NCBI RefSeq assembly: GCF_019511525.1
Contig: NZ_JAEUAT010000007.1
Span: 248,001 to 312,000, forward strand
Reading direction: 5' to 3'
DNA: 64,000 bases
Source of the DNA: Rhizobium cauense
GTDB taxonomy: Bacteria; Pseudomonadota; Alphaproteobacteria; Rhizobiales; Rhizobiaceae
A program made the translations under genes and the position numbers. The notes beneath the pieces were generated by a model. The model was not told the DNA's origin. It saw nothing but the letters and a program-made list of their open reading frames with translations, and searched no databases. Positions 54,473 through 63,741 of this stretch are shown here, in pieces. Position 1 is the first letter of the stretch; each line of letters begins with the position of its first letter.

Positions 54473-55936
54473 TCACACGGCGTCTCGGCGTTCACTCCGG
54501 TAGGCCCGCAGGATAGCATCGACCGCTTTCGCCGCCTCCGCAGAATCCGTCTGGTAGTTGGTGACCGACAGCCGCATGACTTGTCTTCCGCGCCATGCCG
54601 CGCCCCCTGCAAACAGTGCCCCCTCCCGCTGGATGGCGCCGATCGTTCGCCTGGTGAGGTTGTCCGCTGCCTCCTGCGCCAGGTCCGCGCCGAAGCGCAC
54701 GATCACCTGGTTGAGAACGACATCATTGCCGATTGCAATTCCGGGCTCCCTGGCAAGCGCCCTCGCCATGCCTTCCGCAACGCCGCATGCTCGATCGATC
54801 ATGACCTCGATGCCGCTGCGCCCGAGATGCCTGATCATGGCCCAGGTCGCAAAGCCACGTGCCCGCCGCGAGAGTTCCGGCACATAGTGCGAGGGATCAC
54901 GTTCGCCCTCGCCGGCAAGCGGCAGATAACTCGCCGATATGGTCATCGCCCGCCGGTGCGCGAGTTCATCGCGCACGATCGCATAGCCGCAATCATAGGG
55001 AGTCTGCAGCCATTTGTGCCCATCGGTCGCCCAACTGTCCGCCTGTTCCACGCCTGATGTCAAATGACGCCGCTGCGCCGACGCCTGCGCCCAAAGGCCG
55101 AACGCCCCGTCCACATGCACCCATGCGCCCTTCGATTTGGCGAGCGGGATCAGCGTGCGGAAATCATCGCAGGCCCCGGTATTGATCTGTCCGGCTTGCA
55201 GGATGGCTATGCATGGACCGGAAACGTCGGCTATGGCACGCTCGAAAGCCGATGGCGCGATCCGCCCCTGATCGTCAGCCGCAACCCGCACCACACGGTC
55301 GTGGCCAAGCCCCAGAAACTGCAGGGCGGAAAATACAGTGGTGTGTGCATCGTCGCCAATCAGAATCCGGATCGGCGGAGCTCCAAATAATCCCTCGGCG
55401 TCGACGTCCCAGCCGACCCGCAACAGCACGTCGCCCCTGGCGGCCGCGAGACAGGTGAAGTTCGCGACAGTCGCTCCTGTGACGAAGCCGACTGAAGAGC
55501 ATGGCGGAAGACCAAGCAACTCAAGCAGCCAGCGGGACGCCACCGTTTCCACGGCTGCCGCCGACGGCGATACGGTATGATTGCCCGCATTCTGGCCCCA
55601 GGCGCTCGCCAGGAAATCAGCGGCAACGCCCATCGGGTGCGATCCACCGATGACCCAACCGAAGAAGCGCGGGCCGGTCGTCAGATGCAGACCGGGCTCC
55701 GCGGCTGTCACCAACGCATCGAGCACATCCCCCATCGGCGACGCGCGTTCCGGCAGTGGCGCAGCGAATGCGTCGACCGCCGCGGCATAATCATGCGATG
55801 GGCGATGGAGACGGTTATCGGCTAAATCACGAAATCGCGCCGCGTGACTGGCGGCACTTGAAAACAGTTCCCCGGTGCTCACGGCATCCGCCTCCCCGGC
55901 GAGGTCGCTCGGGCGCTGTAGCTGCGTCCACGACAT
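54473..55936 (-). CDS. PLP-dependent decarboxylase family protein
   Basis: Group II decarboxylase-like enzyme of 487 aa. The lysine that binds pyridoxal phosphate is in TDGHKWLQTPYD near residue 308. FVTGATVANFTCLAAARGDV near 150 and KGAWVHVDGAFGLWAQAS near 270 carry the phosphate and pyridine contacts. Relatives decarboxylate aromatic amino acids, glutamate or diaminobutyrate; the substrate here cannot be assigned. No signal peptide. It is convergent with DoxX. Confidence 0.88.
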   Translation of the reverse strand: MSWTQLQRPSDLAGEADAVSTGELFSSAASHAARFRDLADNRLHRPSHDYAAAVDAFAAPLPERASPMGDVLDALVTAAEPGLHLTTGPRFFGWVIGGSHPMGVAADFLASAWGQNAGNHTVSPSAAAVETVASRWLLELLGLPPCSSVGFVTGATVANFTCLAAARGDVLLRVGWDVDAEGLFGAPPIRILIGDDAHTTVFSALQFLGLGHDRVVRVAADDQGRIAPSAFERAIADVSGPCIAILQAGQINTGACDDFRTLIPLAKSKGAWVHVDGAFGLWAQASAQRRHLTSGVEQADSWATDGHKWLQTPYDCGYAIVRDELAHRRAMTISASYLPLAGEGERDPSHYVPELSRRARGFATWAMIRHLGRSGIEVMIDRACGVAEGMARALAREPGIAIGNDVVLNQVIVRFGADLAQEAADNLTRRTIGAIQREGALFAGGAAWRGRQVMRLSVTNYQTDSAEAAKAVDAILRAYRSERRDAV

Positions 55937-56022
55937 CGCTCCGCCAAAGCCTGCGATGGCCGAGAATAGCCTGAACTCTAGGATGCTGCCAGCCCGGTAC
56001 GGGTCCGTCCGGAGAACGGATT

Positions 56023-56271
56023 CTAGCGTCCGCCTCGGGCGCTTCGAAACGCCGCGTCGCCGAGCTGCTTGCCGGACAAACGGGCAGTGTCACCCTTCTC
56101 GCTGCCATAAATCTCGTTCATGATTTTGGCGACTTCGACGGCGTGACTTTCGGTCAGGCCGTGGAGTATCTGCCCGCCGAAGGAAGCAGGCTCTTCAGCT
56201 TGATTGTCCCACACGATCCAGAGATCGAGCGGGTCGCAAATGACGTCGTAACGTTGATCGGAACCATACAT
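56023..56271 (-). CDS. hypothetical protein
   Basis: An 82-aa frame that is not recognised. DPLDLWIVWDNQAEEPASFGG and LTESHAVEVAKIMNEIYG look like real protein sequence, with a C-terminal basic tail. The ribosome binding site AAGGCAG precedes ATG 56271. It ends 87 bases before the decarboxylase start. Confidence 0.5.
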   Translation of the reverse strand: MYGSDQRYDVICDPLDLWIVWDNQAEEPASFGGQILHGLTESHAVEVAKIMNEIYGSEKGDTARLSGKQLGDAAFRSARGGR

Positions 56272-56556
56272 GGGTAAACTGCCTTGATAACACTACCCGT
56301 TTAAGCCCCTGACTATTAAAGTATTCTTTCTGCGGGCCACCAAATAGCGCGGACGATTTGTTGCCTCCCGACAGCAACCCGCGATCCTCCACGAGCAGCA
56401 TGTCTGGTACTTAGGCCATTGCCCATGACTGAAAAAGGCCTTCACGCAGGTATGTTCAACAAAGTCTGAATGACAATCGCCAGGCTGTCCCAAACGAAGC
56501 CGCGCGTCGGTCTGGCGCGCACGTCGACAGCGAAGGCGGATACGACGCGCGTAGAC

Positions 56557-56715
56557 TTATCGCGCCGGAACGCTTCCGGTAATGATGCGATCGGTTTTCA
56601 TCACATCCATCTGCGGCCAGTTGGCCGCCGCTTCCGTCGCCGGACGACTACCGACCGCCAGAATTGTAATCAGACCAGCCACGATGGCAGTAAGGAGCAA
56701 GCCGCTATAGGTCAT
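56557..56715 (-). CDS. small exported or membrane protein
   Basis: A 52-aa product with a single N-terminal hydrophobic segment (YSGLLLTAIVAGLITILAVG) and the C-terminal RIITGSVPAR. Short rhizobial exported proteins often end with a TGSVP-like motif, which supports a real gene. Not recognised otherwise. ATG 56715 is chosen because upstream codons lack a site. Confidence 0.5.
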   Translation of the reverse strand: MTYSGLLLTAIVAGLITILAVGSRPATEAAANWPQMDVMKTDRIITGSVPAR

Positions 56716-56843
56716 TGTTTCGAGCCTCAATGCTGTGGTTTCCCAGCCACTGCGGCGCAAACTGATACGAGACGCTAAATGAAATGCTAACGAGCGTGGT
56801 TAATGCACAGCGTTTCCCTCTTCGAGACGCGCTCTGTGGATAA

Positions 56844-58505
56844 CTAATCGCCCCCACCTGCCTGCTGAGACCGCTGCTCGAAGAGTTGCTTCAACGCCTG
56901 GACCTTATCCGCGTCGATCTGCGGCTCTGTCACGGCGATCCAGCCATCGATGTAATGCTGCGGCGCGTAGACGTGGCCGTAGCCCATTGGCGACGTCGTT
57001 GCGGTCGCCATGTCAACGAGCAATTGCAGCATCGTCAGGGCCGGAAACCAACGCAGGCTCGGCGTAACATCAGGGCCACGCGGGCGCCTCATCCACGCCG
57101 GCTCGCGAAAGAAGGAATAAGGGTCGAAGAAGGTTACGGCATCACTGGCATACTGCAGATAGACGATGCGGAGCGGCCCCCAGTGTGCGCCCGGAATATC
57201 CAGTTGGTTCGTCTGGTTGGTGAATCGGATCAGCGATCCGTCCCTGAACTTCGGCAGCCATGCAGGCGATTGCGGATCACGCGCTTCGGTGATGTTTCGC
57301 CACATCTTGCTTTCGAAGGGAGGCCCGCTCCAGAGCGCCCCCTGGAATGGATCTGCGACAATGTCAAAGATATCGGCCGACACCTGCGAGTTCAGGGCGC
57401 CGAGGCTGAGACCATGAAGGTAGAGCTTTGGTCTCCTGTCCGCAGGCCGTGTCCTCCAGTAGCCGTAGACCTCCCGGAACAGCGCCTTGGCCGAGTCCGA
57501 GCCGTATTCCGGCTCGACGAGCAACGACAGCCAGCTTGTCAGATAGGAGTATTGAAGCGCGACGCTCGCCACATCCCCGTGATGCAGATATTCGAGCGTG
57601 TCCATCGCCTCGGGGTCGACCCAGCCGGTTCCGGTCGGAGCGATAATGACGAGGACCGAGCGCTCGAACGCGCCCTGACGCTTCATCTCCGTGAGCGCGA
57701 GCTTTGCGCGCTCCTCGATCGTTTCGCCGTTGTTCAAGCCCACATAGACCCGCAATGGCTCACGCGCCGGCGTTTTCCAGAAGTCACCGATCTCCGCCGC
57801 CGTCGGCCCTGAATCGACGAAATGGCGCCCCTGACGCCCAAGTCCTTCCCATGCGACACGGGAAGCAGAGCTACCGGTCTTCGCCGGATCAGTCGGCCTA
57901 GGCACGTCGTCTTCGAGGAGCGCATCGACCTTGCGGAACGAAGCGTCCGCAACATGCAGCGCCGAGCGCAACAACACGCCTTCTACGACAGACCAGAAAA
58001 GTGCGATCGCAAGTGCGGCTCCAACCACCTGTGAGACACGTCGCGGCACGAAGCGCGATAGCCATTCCGAGAGATACAGACACGTCAACCGGAACAGCCG
58101 CCCGATCAGAACTGCAATGAAGAAGGTAACGATTGCGACAAGGGCCACGCTGAAAGGCTGAGCCGTATCAACGGGCTCCATGTGCCACAACTCGCGGATC
58201 GAATTCTGCCAACCGGCAGCGCGCCACAGGACGGCCACTGACAGCACGATACCAAGTCCGGAGACGATCAGGTTGCCGGGCAATCTCCGGTCACGTGGGA
58301 TCGGCAGCTCCAGGTACTTCCAGAGCCAGACAAATGCCACGCCGAAGAAATACCCAACAGCAGCGGCAATACCGGACAGCGCGCCTTGGACAAAGAACGA
58401 GCGCGGCATCAGGCTAGGTGTCAGCGACGCGGCAAAGAAAATGAAGCCGAGCACCAACCCCGGGGTCGAAAGCGACACGAACAGGCGCAGCATCAAACGT
58501 TTCAT
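56844..58505 (-). CDS. membrane alpha/beta hydrolase (Abhydrolase_9 family)
   Basis: Inner-membrane protein of 553 aa. Four to five helices occupy residues 1-190 (FSVALVAIVTFFIAVLIGRL is one). A hydrolase domain of about 350 residues follows, with the nucleophile in LYLHGLSLGALNSQ near residue 365. VLVIIAPTGTGWVDPEAMDT and VALQYSYLTSWLSLLVEPEYG are typical of the DUF2319 family. Last gene of a three-gene operon. The substrate is unknown. Confidence 0.85.
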   Translation of the reverse strand: MKRLMLRLFVSLSTPGLVLGFIFFAASLTPSLMPRSFFVQGALSGIAAAVGYFFGVAFVWLWKYLELPIPRDRRLPGNLIVSGLGIVLSVAVLWRAAGWQNSIRELWHMEPVDTAQPFSVALVAIVTFFIAVLIGRLFRLTCLYLSEWLSRFVPRRVSQVVGAALAIALFWSVVEGVLLRSALHVADASFRKVDALLEDDVPRPTDPAKTGSSASRVAWEGLGRQGRHFVDSGPTAAEIGDFWKTPAREPLRVYVGLNNGETIEERAKLALTEMKRQGAFERSVLVIIAPTGTGWVDPEAMDTLEYLHHGDVASVALQYSYLTSWLSLLVEPEYGSDSAKALFREVYGYWRTRPADRRPKLYLHGLSLGALNSQVSADIFDIVADPFQGALWSGPPFESKMWRNITEARDPQSPAWLPKFRDGSLIRFTNQTNQLDIPGAHWGPLRIVYLQYASDAVTFFDPYSFFREPAWMRRPRGPDVTPSLRWFPALTMLQLLVDMATATTSPMGYGHVYAPQHYIDGWIAVTEPQIDADKVQALKQLFEQRSQQAGGGD

Positions 58506-58558
58506 GCGTTCCCCTCATGCTTCTGGACCGAGAAAGGCCGGTCCCACCCGTACCTGCC

Positions 58559-59638
58559 CTACATTTGAAGTCCAAGGAACTTGAACGGCGCCGACTCCTT
58601 GAAGTCCTTCGTCGCGTCCCCCGAATAGGTGTGATCCTGGTTCTCCCCCAGATCGAGCTTCTTCACCTTACCGCTCTCCTTGGAGAAGTCGATTGACTTC
58701 AGATCGACCCAGAACGTGTTGGGCGTCAGCGCCGACTCGAAGAAGTAGAGCATGCGCTTGTGATCAACGACCGTCCGCCACCGCGTCGAGGAAATATTCG
58801 GCTCCTCGGGGGTGTTGAGGCCATAAGGCACCGAGGCGTTGCGAATGACGCTGAAAACACTCGCCAACGCCCGGTTGGGATCTTCGTCCTTCGGAATGGC
58901 ATTCACGTAGAATGATGCGCGCGCAAACCGGTCCGACGCGCGGTTGGTACCAGGCAGCATGACCGTTCCACCGATCTGCTTCCAATAGGCGTTCAGCGCC
59001 AACTGCTGATCGAACGTCGGAGAATTCGTCATCACCTGGTACTTGCGGTCGTGGTGGATGACTTGCTGTCCCCCGATATACTCGACGATTGCGCTGTCGC
59101 CGGTCTTGTCGGACATCGACAGGTGCAGGGTTGTCAGCCGGTTCTCACCCGGCACGTTGTCGGTGACTATCGTGAAGGGTTCCTTTTCCAAGGCTTTGAC
59201 CGCTTCATCCACGGTGGCGAAGTTGTCCAGCACATATTGCGCCCAGGCAGCGATAGTCAGGCCGGGTTTGCTGTCCTTGTCGAACTTCGGGTACTCCGAC
59301 TCGACCAACCACAGGACATTGGCATTCAGCCCGGCCTCGTTGACGCCATCGGTCGTCGATACGTCATAGCCGGTCGCGACCACGCTGCCGTATTTCGCGG
59401 TCCACTTAATCGAGTTCGGACCAGCCTGGCCGTTCCGTTCGATGCCGCGCGGCAGAACCCACAGGTTCGTGGCAACGTCATTCTTCCAGTCCATCGACCG
59501 AGCGGTGATGATGTTGCGGTCGGGACCGAGATAAACCAATCGTGTGCATGCCTGCGCCGCGGTCTGTCCGAAGACCATCATCGATCCGACAGCAAACGCA
59601 ACAAGCGAACGAGCCAAATGGTTGTTGCCGAAGATCAT
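58559..59638 (-). CDS. linear amide C-N hydrolase, choloylglycine hydrolase family
   Basis: Ntn-hydrolase of 359 aa exported to the periplasm. Signal peptide cleavage after AAQA would leave Cys31 (CTRLVYLG) as the new N-terminal nucleophile. ITARSMDWKNDVATNLWVLP near 45, TDGVNEAGLNANVLWL near 95 and VMTNSPTFDQQLALNAYW near 205 are diagnostic. The group includes bile salt hydrolases and penicillin V acylases; some Gram-negative members cleave N-acyl-homoserine lactones. The true substrate cannot be read here. Confidence 0.88.
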   Translation of the reverse strand: MIFGNNHLARSLVAFAVGSMMVFGQTAAQACTRLVYLGPDRNIITARSMDWKNDVATNLWVLPRGIERNGQAGPNSIKWTAKYGSVVATGYDVSTTDGVNEAGLNANVLWLVESEYPKFDKDSKPGLTIAAWAQYVLDNFATVDEAVKALEKEPFTIVTDNVPGENRLTTLHLSMSDKTGDSAIVEYIGGQQVIHHDRKYQVMTNSPTFDQQLALNAYWKQIGGTVMLPGTNRASDRFARASFYVNAIPKDEDPNRALASVFSVIRNASVPYGLNTPEEPNISSTRWRTVVDHKRMLYFFESALTPNTFWVDLKSIDFSKESGKVKKLDLGENQDHTYSGDATKDFKESAPFKFLGLQM

Positions 59639-59667
59639 CCGCTACTCCATTCGTTGGTTGAACTGAG

Positions 59668-60495
59668 TTAGAAGCGCATTGAGAAACCGACGACCGGCCC
59701 GTGTTGGCTGACATCCCACCGGAACTTGTTCACCCCGGTAAAATCGTCGTTCTCGTAGTCCTGATACAGCAGGCGATATCCGGCCCGGAGAATTGTCGGC
59801 TTGCCAAACATTTCCATTCTGTAGCCGAGATAGGCCTGCGCGTTGACACTGACCTTGGATCCGACATCGAAGCCACCGATGTCAGCCTCGGCAAAGAGAT
59901 TCCAGCGTTCAGTGAGATCGGCGTTCATGCGTAGACCGATGAACGGATCGGTCCAATCGGCGCTCTTCGTGGTGCTTGTGCCGAAGGCGGAAACGCCTGC
60001 TTTCAGCTCGGTCCAGCGAACGCCCGCAGTCGGCTCGAAGGAGATCGTTCGAGGTTTTCCAAAGACAGTCTGACCGCCGAGTTCCACCTCATACGCTTTG
60101 AAAAACGCCCCTGCGGAAAGTGTCGTCGTCTTGATATCAAGACCGATTTCATGTGCGAACACCCGTTCATCCTGACTTGTCAGAACGTGCTGCCCATCGA
60201 AATAGACACCCCATTTGCCGTTGGTGACTTCGACATTTCCCATCAGAACGAAATCGAGGTGGTCGAAAATCTCGGAAAACGGAACGTCTACGTTGGTATC
60301 GAAACCGGCAAGCGACGCGTTGCCGTTCAAAGAGGCGGCCCAAACATACGGACTGACGATAACCGCCCATTCCCGCTCGGGCTCCATGCGCTCGGCATCA
60401 AAATCGGCAGCTCTGCTTGGTGAAAACGCGGTAGAAGAGAGGCAAAAGACGAGGCAAAACAAGCTCGTCGGCAGGCAAGGCAAGAATCGAAGCAT
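59668..60495 (-). CDS. outer-membrane beta-barrel protein
   Basis: Exported protein of 275 aa. Signal peptide ending at SRAADF, then alternating strands throughout (VIVSPYVWAASLNGNASLAG, FGKPTILRAGYRLLYQDYEN). It ends in the Phe (VVGFSMRF) typical of outer-membrane proteins. About ten to twelve strands would fit. First gene of the operon, 29 bases before the C-N hydrolase. It may form a pore or lipid-binding barrel serving the two hydrolases. Confidence 0.83.
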   Translation of the reverse strand: MLRFLPCLPTSLFCLVFCLSSTAFSPSRAADFDAERMEPEREWAVIVSPYVWAASLNGNASLAGFDTNVDVPFSEIFDHLDFVLMGNVEVTNGKWGVYFDGQHVLTSQDERVFAHEIGLDIKTTTLSAGAFFKAYEVELGGQTVFGKPRTISFEPTAGVRWTELKAGVSAFGTSTTKSADWTDPFIGLRMNADLTERWNLFAEADIGGFDVGSKVSVNAQAYLGYRMEMFGKPTILRAGYRLLYQDYENDDFTGVNKFRWDVSQHGPVVGFSMRF

Positions 60496-60576
60496 TCTAG
60501 GCCTCCGTTGCGGGACACCTGCACCTTACTATCTGAAAGCGCAAATTCAAGGGACGCACGATCAAGTAGGCGCCAC

Positions 60577-60607
60577 AAAAAAAGCTCCCGAACCACCGTC
60601 CGGGAGC
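60577..60607 (-). terminator. Rho-independent terminator of the chemoreceptor gene
   Basis: Perfect 7-bp stem GCTCCCG / CGGGAGC (60584-60590, 60601-60607) with a T run on the minus strand (A at 60577-60583). It lies 25 bases past the stop of the chemoreceptor. Confidence 0.88.
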
Positions 60608-60631
60608 CCAAGTCTTGTGGCCTTTGTGCCA

Positions 60632-62452
60632 TCAGGCGGCCCGGGACATCCGTCCTGCGTGGCCGGCCCCATTTGCACGCAGCCTGAAGTTGGCAAGCAG
60701 GGTGCTCAGTTGCCGGCTCTCCTCCGCCAATGTCTGGCTCGCAGCCGTCGTCTCCTCGACCATCGCGGCATTCTGCTGCGTCATCTGGTCCATATGGTTC
60801 ACCGAGGTATTGATCTCGTTGAGGCCGGTCGCCTGTTCGCGAGCCGCGGTCGCGATCGACGTTACATGGCTGTTCACGCGATTGACCAGCTCTTCGATTT
60901 CGAGCAGCGCGTCTCCGGTAGAGCGCACCAGCATGACACCGTTTCCGACTTCGCTTGCCGAGGTGCTGATCAGCACCTTGATCTCCTTCGCGGCGTTGGC
61001 GGAGCGTTGCGCAAGCTCACGCACCTCCTGTGCCACCACGGCAAAACCACGCCCCGCCTCGCCTGCGCGCGCGGCCTCGACACCGGCATTGAGCGCGAGC
61101 AGGTTGGTCTGGAAGGCGATCTCGTCGATCACGCCGATGATCTGTCCGATCCGGTTCGACGAATCTTCGATCCGGTTCATGGCCGTCACGGCATTGCGTA
61201 CGATGTCGCCCGACTTGCCGGCACTTGTCTTGGTTTCCGCAACCATCTCACGGGCTTCAGCCGCACGTTCCGAAGCAGTCCGCACGGTCGCCGTGATCTC
61301 GTCGAGTGCCGCTGCCGTCTCTTCAAGCGCAGCCGCCTGCTGCTCGGTGCGCTTCGACAGATTGTTCGTGGCTTCGCTGATGTTGCCGGCGCTGTCGTTG
61401 ACCACGCTGGTCGATTCCGCGATTGCCTGGATGACGCCGTTCAGCGCATCGACCGCCGAATTGAAGTCCGAACGCAGCTTTGCATAGTCCGCACCGAGAT
61501 CGCCTATCGATACCGTCAGATCGCCCGCGGCAAGCTTCTCGAGGCCCGCACCAAGCGACTGGATCGCAAAAGTCTGGCGATCCGCCGCCGAACGCCAGTT
61601 GGCCTCGTTGCCGCGGCGTTCCTCCTCGATCTGCTCCTGATGCCGGCTCTCCCGATCGCGCATCAACGCCCGCTCTTGGACGGAATCGCGCAGCACGAGG
61701 AGCGACTTCGCCATTGCGCCGATCTCGTCGCGCCGGTCGTGGTCAACGATTTCGACCGCGTCGCGCTCGTCGGCAATGGCATTCATTGCAGCCTTGAGAC
61801 GGGCAATCGGCGCGGTCACGCTGCGGACGATACCGAAGGCAACGCCGATGATGACGATTGCGCCGGCGAGGCAGGCGCCGGCCGCCCAGATCGCGTTCTG
61901 GCGATAGAGGGCTGCCAGATCGTCCGCGTAGACCCCGGTTCCAACCACCCAGCCCCAGGGCTCGAAGCCGACCACATGCGAATACTTCAGGACCGGCTCG
62001 GCCGCACCCGGCTTCGGCCAGTAGTAGTCGACAAAGCCTTCGCCGCTCTTCTTCACGGTATTGGCAAACTCGACGAAGATGAACTTGCCGGTCGGATCCT
62101 TGTTCTGAGACAGATCCGTTCCGTTCAGCTCCGGCTTGATCGGATGCATGACCATCGTCGGATGCATGTCATTGATCCAGAAGTAGCCATTGCCGCCGTA
62201 GCGCATGGCTGAGATGACGTCCTTCGAGGCCGCCTGCGCCTGCTCGCGCGTCATGGCGCCGGACTGTTCCAGCTTGTAGTACTTCTGGAAGACGGCGATT
62301 GCCGTCGCATCCATCTGCGCAAGACCGTGCTTGCGTTCGCCCTCAAGCTTCGAGTGCGAATAATTCAGAAAAAAGGTGATGGCGAGCACGAGAATAGTCA
62401 GCGCCAACCCCACGAGGGAGTAGAGGCGAGTGGAAATCTTGACGTTACGCAT
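60632..62452 (-). CDS. methyl-accepting chemotaxis protein with sCache sensor
   Basis: Chemoreceptor of 606 aa. First helix near residues 10-29, a single-Cache periplasmic domain to about 185 (GNGYFWINDMHPTMVMHPIK, VVGFEPWGWVVGTGVYADD), second helix near 192-212, then HAMP. The methyl-accepting domain contains the conserved tip IDEIAFQTNLLALNAGVEAA near residue 450. The C-terminus (RMSRAA) lacks a CheR-docking pentapeptide. The FNR/FixK box upstream suggests expression at low oxygen. Confidence 0.93.
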   Translation of the reverse strand: MRNVKISTRLYSLVGLALTILVLAITFFLNYSHSKLEGERKHGLAQMDATAIAVFQKYYKLEQSGAMTREQAQAASKDVISAMRYGGNGYFWINDMHPTMVMHPIKPELNGTDLSQNKDPTGKFIFVEFANTVKKSGEGFVDYYWPKPGAAEPVLKYSHVVGFEPWGWVVGTGVYADDLAALYRQNAIWAAGACLAGAIVIIGVAFGIVRSVTAPIARLKAAMNAIADERDAVEIVDHDRRDEIGAMAKSLLVLRDSVQERALMRDRESRHQEQIEEERRGNEANWRSAADRQTFAIQSLGAGLEKLAAGDLTVSIGDLGADYAKLRSDFNSAVDALNGVIQAIAESTSVVNDSAGNISEATNNLSKRTEQQAAALEETAAALDEITATVRTASERAAEAREMVAETKTSAGKSGDIVRNAVTAMNRIEDSSNRIGQIIGVIDEIAFQTNLLALNAGVEAARAGEAGRGFAVVAQEVRELAQRSANAAKEIKVLISTSASEVGNGVMLVRSTGDALLEIEELVNRVNSHVTSIATAAREQATGLNEINTSVNHMDQMTQQNAAMVEETTAASQTLAEESRQLSTLLANFRLRANGAGHAGRMSRAA

Positions 62453-62591
62453 TGAGCCCCGGCAGTTCAGAATTTGATAATAGTCAAATACTGCTATGTC
62501 CCTCTTACCGGATCGTGAATTTTAATTAGGTTTTACTCAATTGCCGCAAGGTGAGGAGCTTCTTCGAACACTCACAAAACACGTTAATATG

Positions 62592-62605
62592 TTGATTTAT
62601 ATCAA
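62592..62605. promoter_or_regulatory. FNR/FixK-type binding site (anaerobox)
   Basis: TTGATTTATATCAA is a perfect match to TTGAT-N4-ATCAA, the consensus for FNR and FixK regulators, with an extra G-C pair outside. It lies 140 bases before the chemoreceptor start and 154 before the thioesterase start. Which gene it serves cannot be told. The rest of the 306-base gap is AT-rich and shows no gene. Confidence 0.7.
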
Positions 62606-62758
62606 CTAAAATACAGACACCTCAACTACGCTAGGTAATTTCTCGTAGGACTATAGTCTGAGTTCGGAGAGCGCTTCGTATGTCCGCGCGTTTCGCTTCA
62701 AAGGCATCTGCGTTAGGTTCCTTCTGAATCGCTATCCGTATTGCCGAAAGGACCCTCC

Positions 62759-63145
62759 ATGACTGACAACGCCAAGCCGAACGGCGCCCTCACCCTACGC
62801 ACCGTGGCGATGCCCGCTGACGCCAATCCGGCTGGCGACATTTTCGGCGGCTGGGTCATGGCGCAAATGGACCTTGCCTCGGGCATCACCGCTTCCGAGC
62901 GCGCCAAGGGCCGCGTGGTCACCGCCGCCGTCAAGGAGATGGCCTTCGCCCTGCCCGTCAAGATCGGCGATACGCTGTCGGTCTTCACGACGATCGAACG
63001 CGTTGGCCGCACGTCGATCACGCTCTCGGTCGAGGCTTGGGCAACCCGGGCCCGCTACAACAACATGGAAAAGGTGACGGCCGCGACCTTCATCATGGTT
63101 GCCCTAGACGAAAACGGCCAGCCGATGCCCGTTCCAGCGGAGTGA
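62759..63145 (+). CDS. acyl-CoA thioesterase (YciA-like)
   Basis: Hotdog-fold thioesterase of 128 aa. AMPADANPAGDIFGGWVMAQMDLASGI near residues 17-43 is the family signature, with the catalytic Asp in the helix. VKEMAFALPVKIGDTLSVFT near 63 follows. ATG 62759 follows AAAGGA. It probably hydrolyses a broad range of acyl-CoAs. The downstream membrane protein starts four bases after its stop. Confidence 0.92.
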   Translation: MTDNAKPNGALTLRTVAMPADANPAGDIFGGWVMAQMDLASGITASERAKGRVVTAAVKEMAFALPVKIGDTLSVFTTIERVGRTSITLSVEAWATRARYNNMEKVTAATFIMVALDENGQPMPVPAE

Positions 63146-63148
63146 TGC

Positions 63149-63736
63149 ATGGAGACCGTCAGCTCACCCGAGGTCTTCCTCCACATCAAGGTTGTGATGG
63201 GAATGGTAATCTCGCTGAGTCTGGCGCGGCTGCTGACGGGCATCGCGGGTATCATCCAGCATCCCGGAAAGGCCAGGCCTTATGCCGTTCATCTCGGCTG
63301 GGCCGCCTCGATGTTCCTCTTCATCATCCATATCTGGTGGTGGGAGTATCGGCTGCAGGCCGTGCCGGTGCTACATTTCGGCATTTACCTGTTTCTGATC
63401 TCCTTCTGCTGCCTGTTCTTCATGCTCTGCGCGCTGCTCTTTCCCGCCTCGCTTGATGAGTATGGCGGCTACGAGGAGTATTTCTATTCGCGCAGGCGTT
63501 GGTTCTTTGGCACCCTCGCCCTCACCTACGCCGTTGACACCATAGACACCGCGATCAAGGGCGCCGACCATATCCAGTCCATCGGCTGGGAATATCCGGC
63601 CAGAAATATCGTCTATGTCATCCTCTGCGTCGTCGCCGCCTGGACGGCGAACCGGCGTTTTCACGCTGCCTTTGTCTGGCTCAACCTCATCTACCAGGTC
63701 AGCTTCATCTTCCGCATCTACGATGTCCTGGGATGA
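63149..63736 (+). CDS. membrane protein of unknown function
   Basis: Predicted inner-membrane protein of 195 aa with five or six helices (VVMGMVISLSLARLLTGIAG, FGIYLFLISFCCLFFMLCAL among them). A central cytoplasmic or periplasmic loop is DEYGGYEEYFYSRRRW. It starts four bases after the thioesterase gene, so the two are co-transcribed. The family is not recognised. Confidence 0.75.
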   Translation: METVSSPEVFLHIKVVMGMVISLSLARLLTGIAGIIQHPGKARPYAVHLGWAASMFLFIIHIWWWEYRLQAVPVLHFGIYLFLISFCCLFFMLCALLFPASLDEYGGYEEYFYSRRRWFFGTLALTYAVDTIDTAIKGADHIQSIGWEYPARNIVYVILCVVAAWTANRRFHAAFVWLNLIYQVSFIFRIYDVLG

Positions 63737-63741
63737 TGATC

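Noticed and set aside
60215..62212. Plus-strand frame of 665 codons over the chemoreceptor
   Set aside because: The minus strand encodes a complete chemoreceptor with a perfect signalling tip, so this is a shadow.
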